Source: Sialis fuliginosa (taxonomy: Eukaryota; Arthropoda; Insecta; Megaloptera; Sialidae). Taken from it: 64,000 nucleotides of DNA. The notes below the pieces were generated by a model. The model ran no database searches and was not told the origin of the DNA. It saw only the letters and a list, made by a program, of their open reading frames with translations. Of the stretch, positions 23,011 to 35,361 are shown piece after piece (the first letter of the stretch is position 1; each line of letters opens with the position of its first letter). The DNA lies in the NCBI GenBank assembly GCA_961205875.1, contig OY540815.1, forward strand, positions 23,497,638-23,561,637, read 5' to 3'. Made by a program: the position numbers and the translations under genes.

Positions 23011-23134
23011 TACTGAATTTTAAGTTGAAACGGAAACGCTTTCATCCGTCTTTCCGTCCGTAGTGTAACTTGAAAAACTACTGGACTGTTTAGTAACATA
23101 GTACTCTGGAACTATGTATAAACCACAAAAACTT

Positions 23135-23625
23135 CAAAGTACTGGCACCAGTTATGGCCGCTATTAGAGTATGTTTTCGTTTATTTGTTTTTTTTATTGA
23201 TGGGCTTATTTTTTATAATTCTCATCAACTCATGTTACTAATAAAACAAATAACTCTTTATTTAATCTATTTAATTACCAAAGTCACCATATATAGTTTG
23301 TTTTTTAAATTATAGCCTTTTATTTTGTTTATTGCTAATGAATTCAAAATGATAAGTATTACGACACTAAAGATATAAAAAATCGTCAAATTTGAAACAG
23401 TGTAAAACAGTTTCTATGATAATATAATAATTAATAAATAAATTATACTAATAATTAGTTTAAATGTCCACCATTTTAACACCTATTGGCCGATTGTCAT
23501 CAAATCACGTTGTAAGACAGTTAAATGTATATAGATTAATATTCAGAAATGGTAGTAATCAAATATCAACACATATTTCTAATTCAGTACATTTAATTAA
23601 AAATTTGTCATTACTGGTGCCACTA
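23135..23625 (-). mobile_element. Family A MITE, nearly full
   Basis: Left end AAAGTACTGGCACCAGTTA; the body follows the family ('AAATGTCCACCATTTTAACA', 'CAAATATCAACACATATT'). The right end stops at 'CATTACTGGTGCCA' without the final GTACCT. Confidence 0.85.
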
Positions 23626-23697
23626 ACTTAGTTATATTATTGTTTTTATAGTTTCACCAAATAAGAGACGATTTATTATTCACCCTGTATGTACAAT

Positions 23698-24052
23698 CAG
23701 TGGGGTATTTACCATGGGACCATGGCCTAGAGCGGCAGGCTGAGAGGGGCGGTAGATTCTTTAGTTTAGTTTAATATAAAATATTTTTAAAAAAATAGGG
23801 AGACAAAAAATTAGTAGTGCGACTAAAAAAAAAAGTCTTCCAAACTTTTTATTTAATAAAATTAGGAATTTCAACTTACGTGACCAAAAAAAAAAAAAGT
23901 TTTTTAATTTACATTACTTGTAAAAAATAGTTATCACTTTTCAGTTCATATAATAATTCTGACTTCTATCAAAAATAAATTATATTTTCCCTTGGTAAAG
24001 GGGCGGTAATTTTTTTTTGCCCAGGGCGGCAATTAAGGTAAATACACCACTG
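23698..24052. mobile_element. hAT-type MITE, 355 bp, exact 8-bp TSD
   Basis: Begins CAGTGGGGTATTTACC and ends GGTAAATACACCACTG. TGTACAAT is repeated exactly at 23690-23697 and 24053-24060. Subterminal 'GAGCGGCAGGC' / 'GCCCAGGGCGGCAA' and two internal 'TGCGACTAAAAAAAAAA' type motifs ally it with the MITE at 18924. Confidence 0.95.
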
Positions 24053-24060
24053 TGTACAAT

Positions 24061-24365
24061 GGTTAATATTGACCATCAAAATTCAGCGCCTTATTACATA
24101 TATATATACATATACATTATTAGATAAAAGATGAGAAAACGATCGGTCATAAATAACGTAACGGCGAAGTGATAACGGCCGAATAGAATAATTCCGAACA
24201 TAAATTGTGCAAGTAATTTCGCATAATGCGCCACTTTGTCTTTGCGTCATACCGCGTGCGGTGACTCGCTTCATAAGTGGGTAGTAATGGGTTATAGATC
24301 TACCGGTCGGGTCACATTCCTACCACCTCACCCCCCCCCCCCCCCCCCGAGTCTTCACGTACTGC
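24061..24365. other. GC-balanced block and 18-C run
   Basis: 24110-24290 is less AT-rich ('GTAACGGCGAAGTGATAACG', 'CATACCGCGTGCGGTGAC') and looks single-copy; a 63-codon minus frame over it has no domain. 24331-24348 is an 18-nt C homopolymer. Confidence 0.35.
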
Positions 24366-24540
24366 TAGTTAACCCGGAACCAGACGCGTCAGTTTGATTT
24401 GTTTCATTATCGTGTCATATTCTATACCACTTGAACCAATTGTTCCAATTTTAATTAGTTAACCCGGGACTAGACGCGTCATTTATAAATTGTTTTATAT
24501 CCTATACCACTTGCACCTGCATTGTCCCAATTTTAATTTT
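24366..24540. repeat. Direct duplication, 90-bp period
   Basis: 'TAGTTAACCCGGAACCAGAC' at 24366 and 'TAGTTAACCCGGGACTAGAC' at 24456. Both are followed by GCGTCA, 'TATACCACTTG' and 'CCAATTTTAATT'. The second copy is slightly diverged. Confidence 0.85.
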
Positions 24541-24680
24541 AACGAAAAAAAGTGAATTGCGAATTTGTGATTTCAGGATTTAAAAAATTAATTTTATCTA
24601 CATTTTTTTTTTTGGTGTAACTCCAGAACAACTAGATTTATTTTTAAATATTTCATGTCAAAGTTCTTCTATTTCTCTGA

Positions 24681-25176
24681 GGCGGCTATTACACTATCAA
24701 AGAAATATGATAAAATTTCTTTGATCAAAGAAATATGACAGTGTAATAAGTCAACTTTTATAATATTTACCTTCTATTATCATAGTTAATGACAGTCTCT
24801 TATATTTGATCAAAATTTTTTGACGTCAAAAACAAAATTGCGACTACCAAATTATCACTGACAGTTACAGTTACATAATATTAATATATGAATATCAACA
24901 AAATCCAGTATTATATGATAATCTTCTTATTGATTATAAAAACCACAATACACGGTTGTAAATTCAAACCTCGATCGCGTCAATTGACGAACATCCACGC
25001 ACTGACATTCAAAAGGCACCAAAAAAGAAGAAAATATTCCTAGATAATATTGAGAAAATATTATCAAATATTTTATGTAGTGTAATAAAACAAAATCTCG
25101 TATTTTATCAAAGAAATATGATCAAATCTTTGTCAAAGATCTTTGACATATTTATTTTATAGTGTAATAACCGCCT
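24681..25176. mobile_element. Family E MITE, ~496 bp
   Basis: Inverted ends GGCGGCTATTACACTAT and ATAGTGTAATAACCGCC. Subterminal 'CAAAGAAATATGA' occurs in both orientations. A second copy begins at 40768. A target duplication is not obvious. Non-coding. Confidence 0.85.
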
Positions 25177-26157
25177 TCCAAACATTTTATCTCATTTAAA
25201 TGAATCTCTATCTCTTATAGTTAGTGAGATTTTAACTTACATAATAATATACATATTTATCAGAAATGGTGGAGGTGCAGAGTACTATTAAATTATTTTT
25301 TAATCTCTGAAAAATAAGATGGTAGGTATATTTAAATTAAAAAAATGGAAAATTGATCTGTTATTTTTTACTGCTAAACCGATTTTGATGAAATTCGGCA
25401 ATTTAGCTTACATCTTGAGAAAGGACATAGATTTAAAAAAAGCATGACGTATAATTTTTAAATTTTAAATAATTTCGTGTACTAGGATAAAGCGCGCCTA
25501 CTGTTGGGTTAAATATAATAATAGTAATGCATTTATCTGTAGTGGGCTATGGAGTGTGAATTTATAAAATACTATGTTATAGTATCGGTTATTTGGTAAT
25601 AAGGAGTTAGGGTATAATGAATTGTGGGGAGGTGTAATTAACCTTTAATTGTGAATAAGATGGTCTCATTGGGTTACCTGGGTTTAGTCTATGAATCTAA
25701 ATCTGGCAACAGAAAATTTGTTGTACGATATATGAATTTCCGTGTTTTTATTGTATTTTTTTATAAAAATTTATTTAAAAAACTAGCTAATTTTATTTGA
25801 TACTATTTTTCGAATTTCATTTGCAGTATCTATTTTCTATGAATGTCAGTTATTTTTTTTTTCAATATTATAGAAAGTACGACGAAGTACCAATAGAATA
25901 CTTTTAGCTATATTATATTGAACAATTTTCCAAGTAGTTTTCTTTAGCTTTGATACAGAACATGAACGTTTATTGAAATTTTCAGTTGCCTGTGAGTTTA
26001 TAAAGCATAGGTATCCAATTGATAAAACTTTCTATTTGAATGGATAGATACATACTCAATTTTACAAATAGCAGACCCATTTTCCTATTTGTAAATTCAA
26101 TATTATATTATTTTATATAGATAACGTACTAGTAAACCAGTAGCGTTCGTCTATATC
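25177..26157. other. Non-coding; one repeat tail near 25375
   Basis: Contains 'CTAAACCGATTTTGATGAAA' at about 25373, a fragment of the common insect tail. Otherwise nothing is recognised. Confidence 0.4.
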
Positions 26158-26350
26158 TACATATATTATAAAACGCAACGTCTCTCTGTCTATCTGTCCG
26201 TTAGTGCGCTTATCACTCGAGAACCACTTATCCGATTTATGTGTTTTTTTTTTTAAATTCATTTATAGATATGTTTTTTGTTCAGGTTTTAGTATACATT
26301 TTATTACGTTAGGTAACATAAGGAATAAGCAGAGACGATAATACATAGTA
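26158..26350 (-). repeat. SINE-like repeat, CTAGCTGTACCC family (minus), 3' part
   Basis: Reads in reverse the tail of the family: 'TCTGTCTATCTGTCCGTTAG', 'CTCGAGAACCACTTATCCGA', 'CGTTAGGTAACATAAG'. The C-rich head is missing. Confidence 0.65.
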
Positions 26351-27569
26351 AATCAAAAATCATGAGTAGGAGGTTTCGTATTAAATACGGAAAACATAAA
26401 GTAAGTAAGTAACTTTATTTATTTAAATTTATTCGTTACGTAGGTCTATTTTCAGACAATAAATCTGCATTGAAATAATTTTTTGTGTTATTTTTAACAG
26501 AATTATCGATAATTTTAGCATATTTCTTATCAATAAAATAAATTAATGGACAAATATTTTATTTACCCTCATTAAAAACTGCAGTCTTTCATGTTTTCAA
26601 TGTTATTTTTGTTTATTCAATAACTGCATCCATTTGAAAATGACAGCAGATTACTTTCAACACCTTCCCGTGGAACACCCTGTACATAACCACAGTGCTC
26701 TGGAAGCCAACTTTAATAATAAAATTGATTATAGAGTAAAAAGTTAATAAACAATAAATGCTAAATAAAATTCGCGTTATAATTCTACATACGGTTTCTT
26801 ATTTTATGAATTATTAAAAAAGCGCCAAGGTGATTTTTTTCTTTTTGGTCTTAAAGTGTTCCTTAAATACTAAAGAATTGAATTGTACAAAAAAATCATA
26901 GGTAATCAATTTTTTTTATTTAAGTTGACTTCCAAAGCACTGTGTAACATAATATATAGTATATACATATACGTTTGTACATACATATATAATCAAATTT
27001 ATCGTTATGTTACAACATAAATATAAAAAAAACATTCCTCTAAGATGTATTTCTATGTACACATATCATGTTTGAAACTTCTCCAGTGTTTTTTTAGTAT
27101 ATGTGTAGTTTTATATTCAGATATTTTCTGAAATATATTTTACAATCAAGTTTACGATATTCTTCTTCATATATAACAACTTCCGTCTTCACTTCCGTTG
27201 TTGTTCAGTGCTGCCATCTAACGTTAAGAGTAGCAAACAGGAAGCGGATATTCCATGTTACATACTCGTACACACCTTCTGGAAATTACACCTCATATAT
27301 ATATAATATATACTACATATATATATATTTATAATCGACATATTTTTTTCTATTTTTAATTCAGGCGATCTTAAAAATAATAAATTTCAAAAATCGGTTA
27401 CGCATAGACTTAGCCACTGCAATTACGAAAATTATCGGTTCATTAGTCTTTGAGAACTCGCTTGAACCAGGTTGAAAAAAGTTTTCTGAGGGTCACGCTA
27501 TCTACTCTTACTAAATTGACTGTAACTCAGGCAATTTTCAGAATTTTAACTTAAGGTTTTTTTTACATG
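26351..27569. other. Non-coding
   Basis: An 'AACACCCTGTACATAA' word near 26675 is of the kind seen at MITE ends. A GC-balanced patch sits at 27180-27290. TA-rich microsatellite DNA is at 27290-27335. No exon is seen. Confidence 0.4.
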
Positions 27570-27589
27570 TTTTTGAATATGTATACTTT

Positions 27590-27795
27590 AACAAAAAGCA
27601 TAAAAAAATCGATTTTTTTTCTGTCACAGTGACTTTCCCCCTTAAGGTAGTTCTCGGGGAGAAACAAGGTACAAAAGGTTACAAAATTTGAGCTTACTCT
27701 TGAATCTTTTAATTTTTCCGAGAAATACCTTAACAAAAATCATAAAAAAATCGATTTTTTTCTGTCACAGTGACTTTCCTCCTTAAACTATATTT
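27590..27795. repeat. Direct duplication with TCTGTCACAGTGACTTTCC
   Basis: 'AAAAAAATCGATTTTTTTTC' followed by 'TGTCACAGTGACTTTCCCCC' near 27603, again near 27747 with small changes. GTCACAGTGAC is itself a palindrome. Confidence 0.7.
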
Positions 27796-28069
27796 TTTTA
27801 ATGTATTCAAAAATTATCTGATCTACCTGTATATACTGTGAAAATGAGTTGAAGTATATCTACATACATGAGGTAGAATATAATTAAAGGACACGGTTGT
27901 TAAAGTGCACTATTATTTTATGCAAAAAATAGTTAATGATTAAAATGCAAATTAACAAGAGATGATGAACTCAGGATCACTCACACACACACATAATTAA
28001 AAATAGATCATAGACGTAGCAATAACTACATGTACTGTTTTATAAAATGTTATTTCGTCCATACAGTGT

Positions 28070-28432
28070 ATTCCAAGTTGATTAAGACATAGGAAATTTA
28101 ACATGGGGACAATTAGAAATGTTGTAGTAACCTTTGGTCCAATTTAACGACGTGTGATTGGTGCATTTTAAAATTCCGCCACAAAATTTAATAAAATAGT
28201 CATTAGTATTTTGTTTTCAAATTTATATCTGCCAAAAAATATTATTATAATTTTATCTAGGATGCTTACTTTAATTTCATTATTGTATTTTATTCTTTAT
28301 TAAAGTTGAAAACAAAATACTGTTGATTAATTTAAAAAATATCAATTAGTTTCGAGGCGGCATTTCAAAATGCACCAGTTACATATCGTTAAATTTGTCC
28401 AAAGGTTACTACAACATTTCTAATTGTCTTTT
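28070..28432. mobile_element. Family F hairpin MITE, copy 1
   Basis: Left arm 'GACATAGGAAATTTAACATG', 'GACAATTAGAAATGTTGTAG', 'TAACCTTTGG'. The right arm is the mirror: 'CCAAAGGTTACTACAAC', 'ATTTCTAATTGTC'. The second symmetrical pair is 'CAAAATACTGTTGATTAATT' / 'TAGTCATTAGTATTTTG'. The outer right end is lost here and kept in the copy at 44170. Confidence 0.85.
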
Positions 28433-29430
28433 TAGTTGTTTTTATTTTTCATAGAAATTTTTTTTGAGTACACGTCATATAGATATTTATATTATAATTG
28501 ATTTACACAGGCCCGTATTAATTCATTTATCTACATTATATTTATTTAAGTCATATGAGCATCAATTTAATGCAGGTTTTACTAATTTTCTAAATTTTAG
28601 AACCACTCAGTTGCTAATGTCACTTAAGTCCATATTTAAATAATTTCTTGTCTTGATTCAAACTTTTTCTCGATTGTTAATTAACAAATTTAAATCATAT
28701 ACAAATCAAGTATAATTATAGAATTTATAGAATTTCTTTTTTGCAACTGAACACCACTTGCTACGCTCCTGATTAATATACACACTACACACGTACATAC
28801 ATACATACTTATCCACATACAAATTTGTTTTCATTTAAACAATCTAATACAAACCAACATTGTTTTGTAATTTGATATGTGAAACTGTGAACAAAAAAAT
28901 ATATATGTAAATAGGTAAATTGTTTTCTAGAAGAATTTTAATTTATTTTATAAAGTGGTTTTTTAGCGCATGCGGAAATTAAATGAATGTGAAGAGTATA
29001 AAAATAAATTGAAACAAAAAACTACAAGTGTTTTTTAGTTTGATCAAGGTTTTATTATAAATTTAAATATTACCTTATATATATAAGAAATTCCTTTGAA
29101 CCAAATATGATTATAAGGGTGTGTCAAAAAAATGTACGAAATATGTAAGTTTATGACCTAAAAAATAAATCCTCGCCGAAGGATTACCCTATAGTTCAAT
29201 TTTAAGAGGTGGAAGGTTTCGTTTCCCATTTAAATAACATCAAAAAATGATTCTTTAGTATAAATTACTGATTCATAATAATTGTTGAAATTTGTTTAAG
29301 GACATCATTTTACAGAAGATAAAATTCTCTACAAAAGTGTCTTCAATTTTTTTACATATCTATAAAACTAGCCTATTTTGAGGGGAGAAGATCCATTTTT
29401 ATCAATGTATACTTTTTTTCATTTTTATGT
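28433..29430. other. Non-coding
   Basis: AT-rich. A 'GGGTGTGTCAAAAAAATG' word at 29118 may be a MITE terminus. No exon is recognised. Confidence 0.4.
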
Positions 29431-29778
29431 AAGGTATTGGCACAATTGCTATAAGAGCAAATATAGTTTATTTTTTAATTTTCTTTATGTTTTTTCTCCA
29501 GTAATGGATAAAATAAAACCAGTAATGAGCACGCAGTGATGGACACTAGCTAATGATAAGTACTACGACACAAACGATATAAAACAAAGAATCGTCAAAT
29601 TTGAAACAATGTAAAGCAGTTCCTATGATAATATAATAATTAATAAATAAATTATACTAATAAATAGTTTAAATGTCCACCATTTTGACACTTATTGGTC
29701 GATTGTTATCAAATCACGCTGTAAGACAGTTAAATGTATATAGATTAATATTCAGAAATGGTAGTAATCAAATATCTA
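29431..29778 (-). mobile_element. Family A MITE, left two thirds
   Basis: Starts AAGGTATTGGCACAATTGC and follows the family to 'GGTAGTAATCAAATATC', where it breaks into TA-rich DNA. The right terminus is lost. A short 5' deletion removes the 'TGATTGACGGGATTC' part. Confidence 0.8.
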
Positions 29779-30145
29779 TAAATATAAATATATATATTTT
29801 TTTTTTAAATCTCTGATAACTGGGTCAGTAGATAATTTTTAAATTGTAATATTTGATACATAATCCAAATTAAAACATACTCGAACTAATATAAGTAGTA
29901 TTTACATACATTATAGTGCAACATAAACAAATATATGTACATTTATGCAGACTAGTTATGAATATTAACAAATGAAATTATAAATTCCATGCCCCTGTAT
30001 TATGAGTGCGTGTATCGATATATGTACTATACAGGGTGGTTAATAACTCAGTGACATAGGTTTAGATATAATTACTTACTATGTATGTACTTATTGTATT
30101 AGACCATTCGGAATTAGAAAGTTTTGATGTGATTGGAAATACGTA

Positions 30146-30591
30146 CAGGGTGTTTCAAATGTATATGCACAACTCAAAATGTATGTATTACTTTATGAAA
30201 AACTTGTGCGGGCCGAAAGAAAATAGAATAGAGGGGAAAGGTATACGAAAATAATCATATTATTTAATTATTAATAATATTATTATAAATTTTCATCGAA
30301 GTTTTCGTATAACGTAGAAAAAAGTCGGTTTTGTGAATTTGTAACTCAAAATTGTTTAAAATTGAAACTTACTGAAAAAGCAAAAAAAAGCCGCGAAGTA
30401 AAAAATTTTATGTTACGGTTAATTAATTATAAAACTAATTACATACGTCGAAAGTTCATTAAAAGTACAATGAATTCTTCTCACCGATTCAATTAATTTT
30501 CTTATTACTATTGGCATAGGTATATACAAAAGAAACAAAAATGATTATCTTATAAAATATTAGATTATTTTATTTCTAAACATCCTGTGTA
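30146..30591. mobile_element. CAGGGTGTTT-ended MITE candidate
   Basis: Left 'ACAGGGTGTTTCAAATG', right 'TTCTAAACATCCTGTG'; the ends are inverted with mismatches. TA flanks the left end and lies just beyond the right. A related 'ACAGGGTGGTTAATAACTC' lies at 30034 and 'ACAGGGTGGTTTTAATTTAC' at 52433. Confidence 0.45.
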
Positions 30592-30691
30592 TGTTTGAAT
30601 TAACCACAATATTGAATTCAGTAACTGCATGTATCAGTATAACAATCAACTGTGTGCATTGTATGAAATCTGACCAGGATATTGTATAACC

Positions 30692-31272
30692 CAGGGCTGA
30701 CCAGACCATATGTTTAATTGTAAACTAATTTAGAAAATATTTTGTATCCATATCAACACAAATATTGAAAATCATATATTTAAAAAGAATCATTCAGAGA
30801 TATTAAAAAGAAACAAATATCAACATCTCTAACTCCCCCCCCCCCCCCTTCCCCAAAAAAATAAAATAATGACATTGAATATTTAAATTAAACCCTACCC
30901 TAATAAAAAATGTGCACCCCTAATATAAATTATGTAAAAATACTGTAAAGTATAATATTATTATTAAATTTAACAATTTTTGATGTTTTTTATTGATTTG
31001 GCATTGATTTCTAAAAAAAAATTAATTTGATGATTATATACTTTTTATTTTTCCCTTTTAAGTGTCGTATCTTTTAAGTACATGGTCATATTCTGTTGAA
31101 ATTTATATGGGACCAACTCTAGAGTATATTCTTTCAAATAAAAAAAAACCGCATAAATCGCAGTTTTACCCGAACATACATATATAAATTGATTGAATTG
31201 AGAAAATTCTTCTTTTTTGAAATCTGTTAAAAATAAAAACATCCCAGCTTCATATAGACTTGGCCAGCCCTG
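30692..31272. mobile_element. hAT-type MITE, 581 bp, imperfect TSD
   Basis: CAGGGCTGACCAGACCATAT at the left and 'TATAGACTTGGCCAGCCCTG' at the right are inverted. Flanks GTATAACC and ATATAACA share six central bases. A C run sits at 30834-30848. The 78-codon minus frame at the right end is the terminus read through, not a gene. Confidence 0.7.
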
Positions 31273-32791
31273 ATATAACAAACTGAATCATAATGTAGGA
31301 TTGTAGATAGATTATTGTTAGATTTAATCTAAAATCACAACTCAATAGTTACTGTTGGGGCATATGAATATGAAACTTTATGAATTATTAATTGCCCACT
31401 GTTGATATATTTTATAATATAGGAAATTATGTTTATTACACCAAGTTAGTCGGTGTTATAAAGAACTTGATTGAAACTAAAATAATATGAATGTAATAAT
31501 GTATTTTGATGGTGTATACCAATCACCACTGCTTTTAGTTCGTTGATTTTTGCTTAAGCCATTCATATATATTATACAGCTGAGAAAAAAAATAGTTAAA
31601 TTGATTTTTGGCACGGTTCCCATACTTTACCGGCTACTGCCTCAATATTTTATCTTTATCAGGCCATGGGTCCCGTTAAATTAACGGTATACCTCCAGGC
31701 TAGTCCAGCCCTGCTTAGCAAAAAATTAGGTATGTTTTAAAAGTATTAAGACACTTGCACTCGCCCGCGCCTTTGAATCAGGTTGAGATTTAAAAAAATA
31801 ATTCCTGGTTTACTATGTACAGAGTACCATAGTAAAATTACCTCTGATGAGGCATACGTAAAAAAGCATAATTTGAATGCTTACCCGACTATAGCCTTTC
31901 GAACACGAAGTTAATTTCAACATAAAGAAATTCAGAATTCATTTCATATTTCAAAATCGATTTTTTAACATATTTTAAATATTATGTATTTTACAAGGAT
32001 TCTATGTCATGTTTTAACACTATCATCCGTGTTAATTTTTGGGGGAAAATATCATTACCCCCCCTTCTTCGGTAATTGTATTACATAGTAATTAAAATTT
32101 TAAAATTATATCTCAAGACATCTATTTTCTCTAACACTATTAAGTAATGAATATCTAGTTCACATGTTTATTTAAATAGTTTATAACATACTGCTTTTCC
32201 ACTTAAAGTTAACTTTTGATTCGCCTTTATTCTTAATAAAAAGAGATAACATGATGCTTTTATACGAACACTCCATAAGCATATTCTTTTCTAACAGTAC
32301 ATAATTTCACATACAAATTCATATACCTTTAATAAAATAAGACAGATGTATATAACTCATATATGATATAATATATCTATTCTTGTTTACTACACCTCAA
32401 TCATATTTCCTAACAAGGAGGAATATACTACGACTCAAACAAATACCATATGTCTCTCTTTGTCTAACAAGAGTCTAGTACCATATCATCCAATTTATAT
32501 TTACAATCTTGACTACTAATCGTTACGAAGAGAGAGGGTGTAATTTTATTACATATAAAATACCAGATGCTATCTCTGTCTATGTTGTATAATGAATTTT
32601 TAGTTGGAACGAGGTAAAGAATAAATTTCGTTGAAATTTGATTAAGGATAGAGAAGGTTTGCATACCGTTGCAATGTTTGTTCTTTATATGAGATGTTAG
32701 CGTAATTTACCCTTTTCTTTTAACAAGATCTGTTTGCTTTTAAACTCCCTGTTTCACGTACAACACTGATTGTCATTTAACGCTTATATAT
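31273..32791. other. Non-coding; lone hAT-like terminus near 31720
   Basis: 'GGCTAGTCCAGCCCTG' ends near 31712 and, reversed, looks like a CAGGGCTGGACTAGCC terminus. I did not find its partner. The rest holds no exon. Confidence 0.4.
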
Positions 32792-33259
32792 AAGGTACTG
32801 GCACCAGTTTTGGATATGATCCCAGTAATGGTTATTTTTAAATTAAATGTACTGTAATATTTGTTGATATTTGATTACTACCATTTCTGAATATTAATCT
32901 ATATACATTTAATTGTCTCACAGCGTGATTTGATGACAATCGACCAATAGGTGTCAAAATGGTGGACATTTAAACTAATTATTAGTATAATTTATTTATT
33001 AATTATTATATTATCATAGCAACTGCTTTACATTGTTTCAAATTTCGTATTTATCATTTTGTAATCATTAGCAAGTGTCCATCACTGCGTACTCATTACT
33101 GGTTTTACTTTATCCATTACTGAAGAAAAAACATAAACAAAATAAAAAAACTATATTTGCGGACTTTGGTAATTAAATTGATTAAATAAAGAGTTACTTG
33201 TTTTATTAGTAACATGAGATCATGAGAATTACAAAAAAGAATCCCGTCAATCACAAAAC
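32792..33259 (+). mobile_element. Family A MITE, nearly full
   Basis: Opens AAGGTACTGGCACCAGTTT and follows the family to 'ATCCCGTCAATCACAAAA'. The last ~40 bp and the terminal CCAGTACCT are missing; a family B fragment follows at once. Confidence 0.88.
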
Positions 33260-33264
33260 GTTGT

Positions 33265-33495
33265 AGACCTATATTGAATGCTCCACAAAAAAGATTCTAT
33301 AAAATTTTCACGTAACATGTGTCGTTCTTGAAATATCTTTAAAAAATATTTTGGGATGTCACCCCTCCCCCTTACGCACAATTTTGATGATTTTGAAATG
33401 GGATCGTTCTCAAGTCAGTCTCAACCTTCCAACCAAGTTTCATTAATATCGGTTCAGTAGTTCATGAGTTATGCGTATGACAAGGATTCATGTCT
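33265..33495 (+). repeat. Family B, internal fragment
   Basis: 'GATTCTATAAAATTTTCACG', 'GGGATGTCACCCCTCCCCCT', 'TCATTAATATCGGTTCAGTA' and 'ATGACAAGGATTC' are the central block of family B. It joins the end of the family A copy directly. Confidence 0.75.
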
Positions 33496-34299
33496 ATGGT
33501 CAATTAATTTATTATATTATTAATATTTTTAATTTTATAATTAATATTTCTAGTAATTTAATAAATTTTACCAAAAAATAAATAATTTTCAAAATTTCTA
33601 ACAAGCATTATATTCATTCAAAATCCTAGAATTTAGTCCTAAATTATAATAGTATGTAACGAACATGGTTCCTCAATTTCGAACAATTAAAACAGATGTC
33701 TGACACTTGCTGTTGGAAACAATTATAACAATATTGGTAGTTGACATGTTTCACACAATCATAGTCGTAACAGTGAGGGGGGAAAGGGGGGGGGGCTACG
33801 CCCGCACACTCAATACCATCTATATATCTAGTTTTGTGAGAAATATAGGGTGTCCTATTTTAAAATGTAACCTTGTACAGGCACTAAATGTGTTAATAAG
33901 TATACATATAAAATTCACTTAAATTATAATAGTTTTTATTTAATAAATGTATTTTTAACTCATTCTTAAACCTCGTCAAAGGTAGTTGTTTTATATTTTG
34001 TGGCAAATTATTGTAAATTTTTATTCTAGCTGTTTGCGGGCCTTTATGACTTTTATAAAGAAAACATTCTTAGCTATAAAATCCAATAATAATATACAGG
34101 TTTCTCCATTAAAAAAAAATAACGTTATTTTTCAATATATCTCGCAAATTTGACCTTCAATTGTTTTTTGTTTTTTTTTTTAAAATACCTTCCATAGCTC
34201 CAATAATAACAAAGTTAGCAATGATCACTTGGTTCTGGCAAACAGCTTGTGTACTCGTATATTAAAACTAGTATTTAGTTATTACAAACATACATAGAG
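33496..34299. other. Non-coding
   Basis: AT-rich, G run near 33788. 'ATAGGGTGTCCTATTTTAAA' near 33846 may be a MITE end. No exon is seen. Confidence 0.4.
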
Positions 34300-34560
34300 T
34301 AATGTAAAGAATGAGCCCGGTAGGTTTTTCTTTGATCTGCGTAAATCTGACAGCAAAAGCTGCATCAACAACGGCAAGAAAGCTCTCGCTGTAATGCGAC
34401 AGCTCTAAACAAGTGTGTGCTATTGTTGTAAATAAGCCCAACGAGCGCTTCTACCTCGCTCAGTTCTGCGTCTCACTTTACAAGGAATGTTTTAATTAAA
34501 GCAAGACTCAGACGTTTTCAACGCGTACGTCGTGAGTGCGTATGTGTTAATATATCGATT
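34300..34560. other. GC-balanced single-copy block upstream of Ig exon
   Basis: About 260 bp with balanced base use ('AAATCTGACAGCAAAAGCTG', 'CGCTTCTACCTCGCTCAG', 'CAACGCGTACGTCGTGAG'), distinct from both the AT-rich flank and every repeat seen here. It lies 0.8 kb before the Sidestep-like exon, in what should be its intron. No frame or splice pattern supports an exon, so a conserved enhancer is the leading guess. Confidence 0.3.
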
Positions 34561-34681
34561 TATAAATGTACTAATGAGTTAGATATGTTACAAGAAATAT
34601 TTATTATAATTATAAAATCATATTTATATTATATTGTAAGACACAGTATTAGGGGAAAGTCGGGTAATTTGGACCATCGCG

Positions 34682-35288
34682 CCAAGCTGACATATTAACT
34701 ATTCTCAACTTATTTGTTAAATTTTCAATTTAAATTTCTTAATAATAGCCGAAGGAAGATTCGAAGGTCTTCGGGCATTAGATAGCCTTAAAGATAATGG
34801 TGTAAGCTATATTTAAAAAAAAAACTGGAGTCTCCTCGATCGCCCCAAGCTGACATATTAACTATTCAACTTATTTGTTAAATTTTCAATTTAAATTTCT
34901 TAATAATAGCCGAAGGAGGTTACGAAGGTCTTCGGGCATTAGATAGTCTTAAAGATAATGGTGTAAGCTATATTTTAAAAAAAAACTGGAGTCTCCTCGA
35001 TCGCCCCAAGCTGACATATTAACTATTCAACTTATTTGTTAAATTTTCAATTTAAATTTCTTAATAATAGCCGAAGGAGGTTACGAAGGTCTTCGGGCAT
35101 TAGATAGTCTTAAAGATAATGGTGTAAGCTATATTTAAAAAAAAAACTGGAGTCTCCTCGATCGCGCCAAGCTGACATATTAACTATTCAACTTATTTGT
35201 TAAATTTTCAATTTAAATTTCTTAATAATAGCCGAAGGAGGTTACGAAGGTCTTCGGGCATTAGATAGTCTTAAAGATAATGGTGTAA
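34682..35288. repeat. Tandem array, 3.7 copies of a ~161-bp unit
   Basis: Units start at 34682, 34845, 35006 and 35167; the last is cut at about 35288. Each contains 'CCAAGCTGACATATTAACTA', 'TAGCCGAAGGAGGTTACGAA', 'GGTCTTCGGGCATTAGATAG' and 'ACTGGAGTCTCCTCGATCG'. In one frame each unit reads IAEGGYEGLRALDSLKDNG and VSYI, then a stop. The first unit has two base changes giving RF for GY. The array ends 73 bp before the exon at 35362. Confidence 0.94.
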
Positions 35289-35361
35289 CGTTTAGACAAC
35301 ATTTTTGTTTTTATTATATATCGTATATATATTATATATGTAATAGACATTTTTATTCCAG

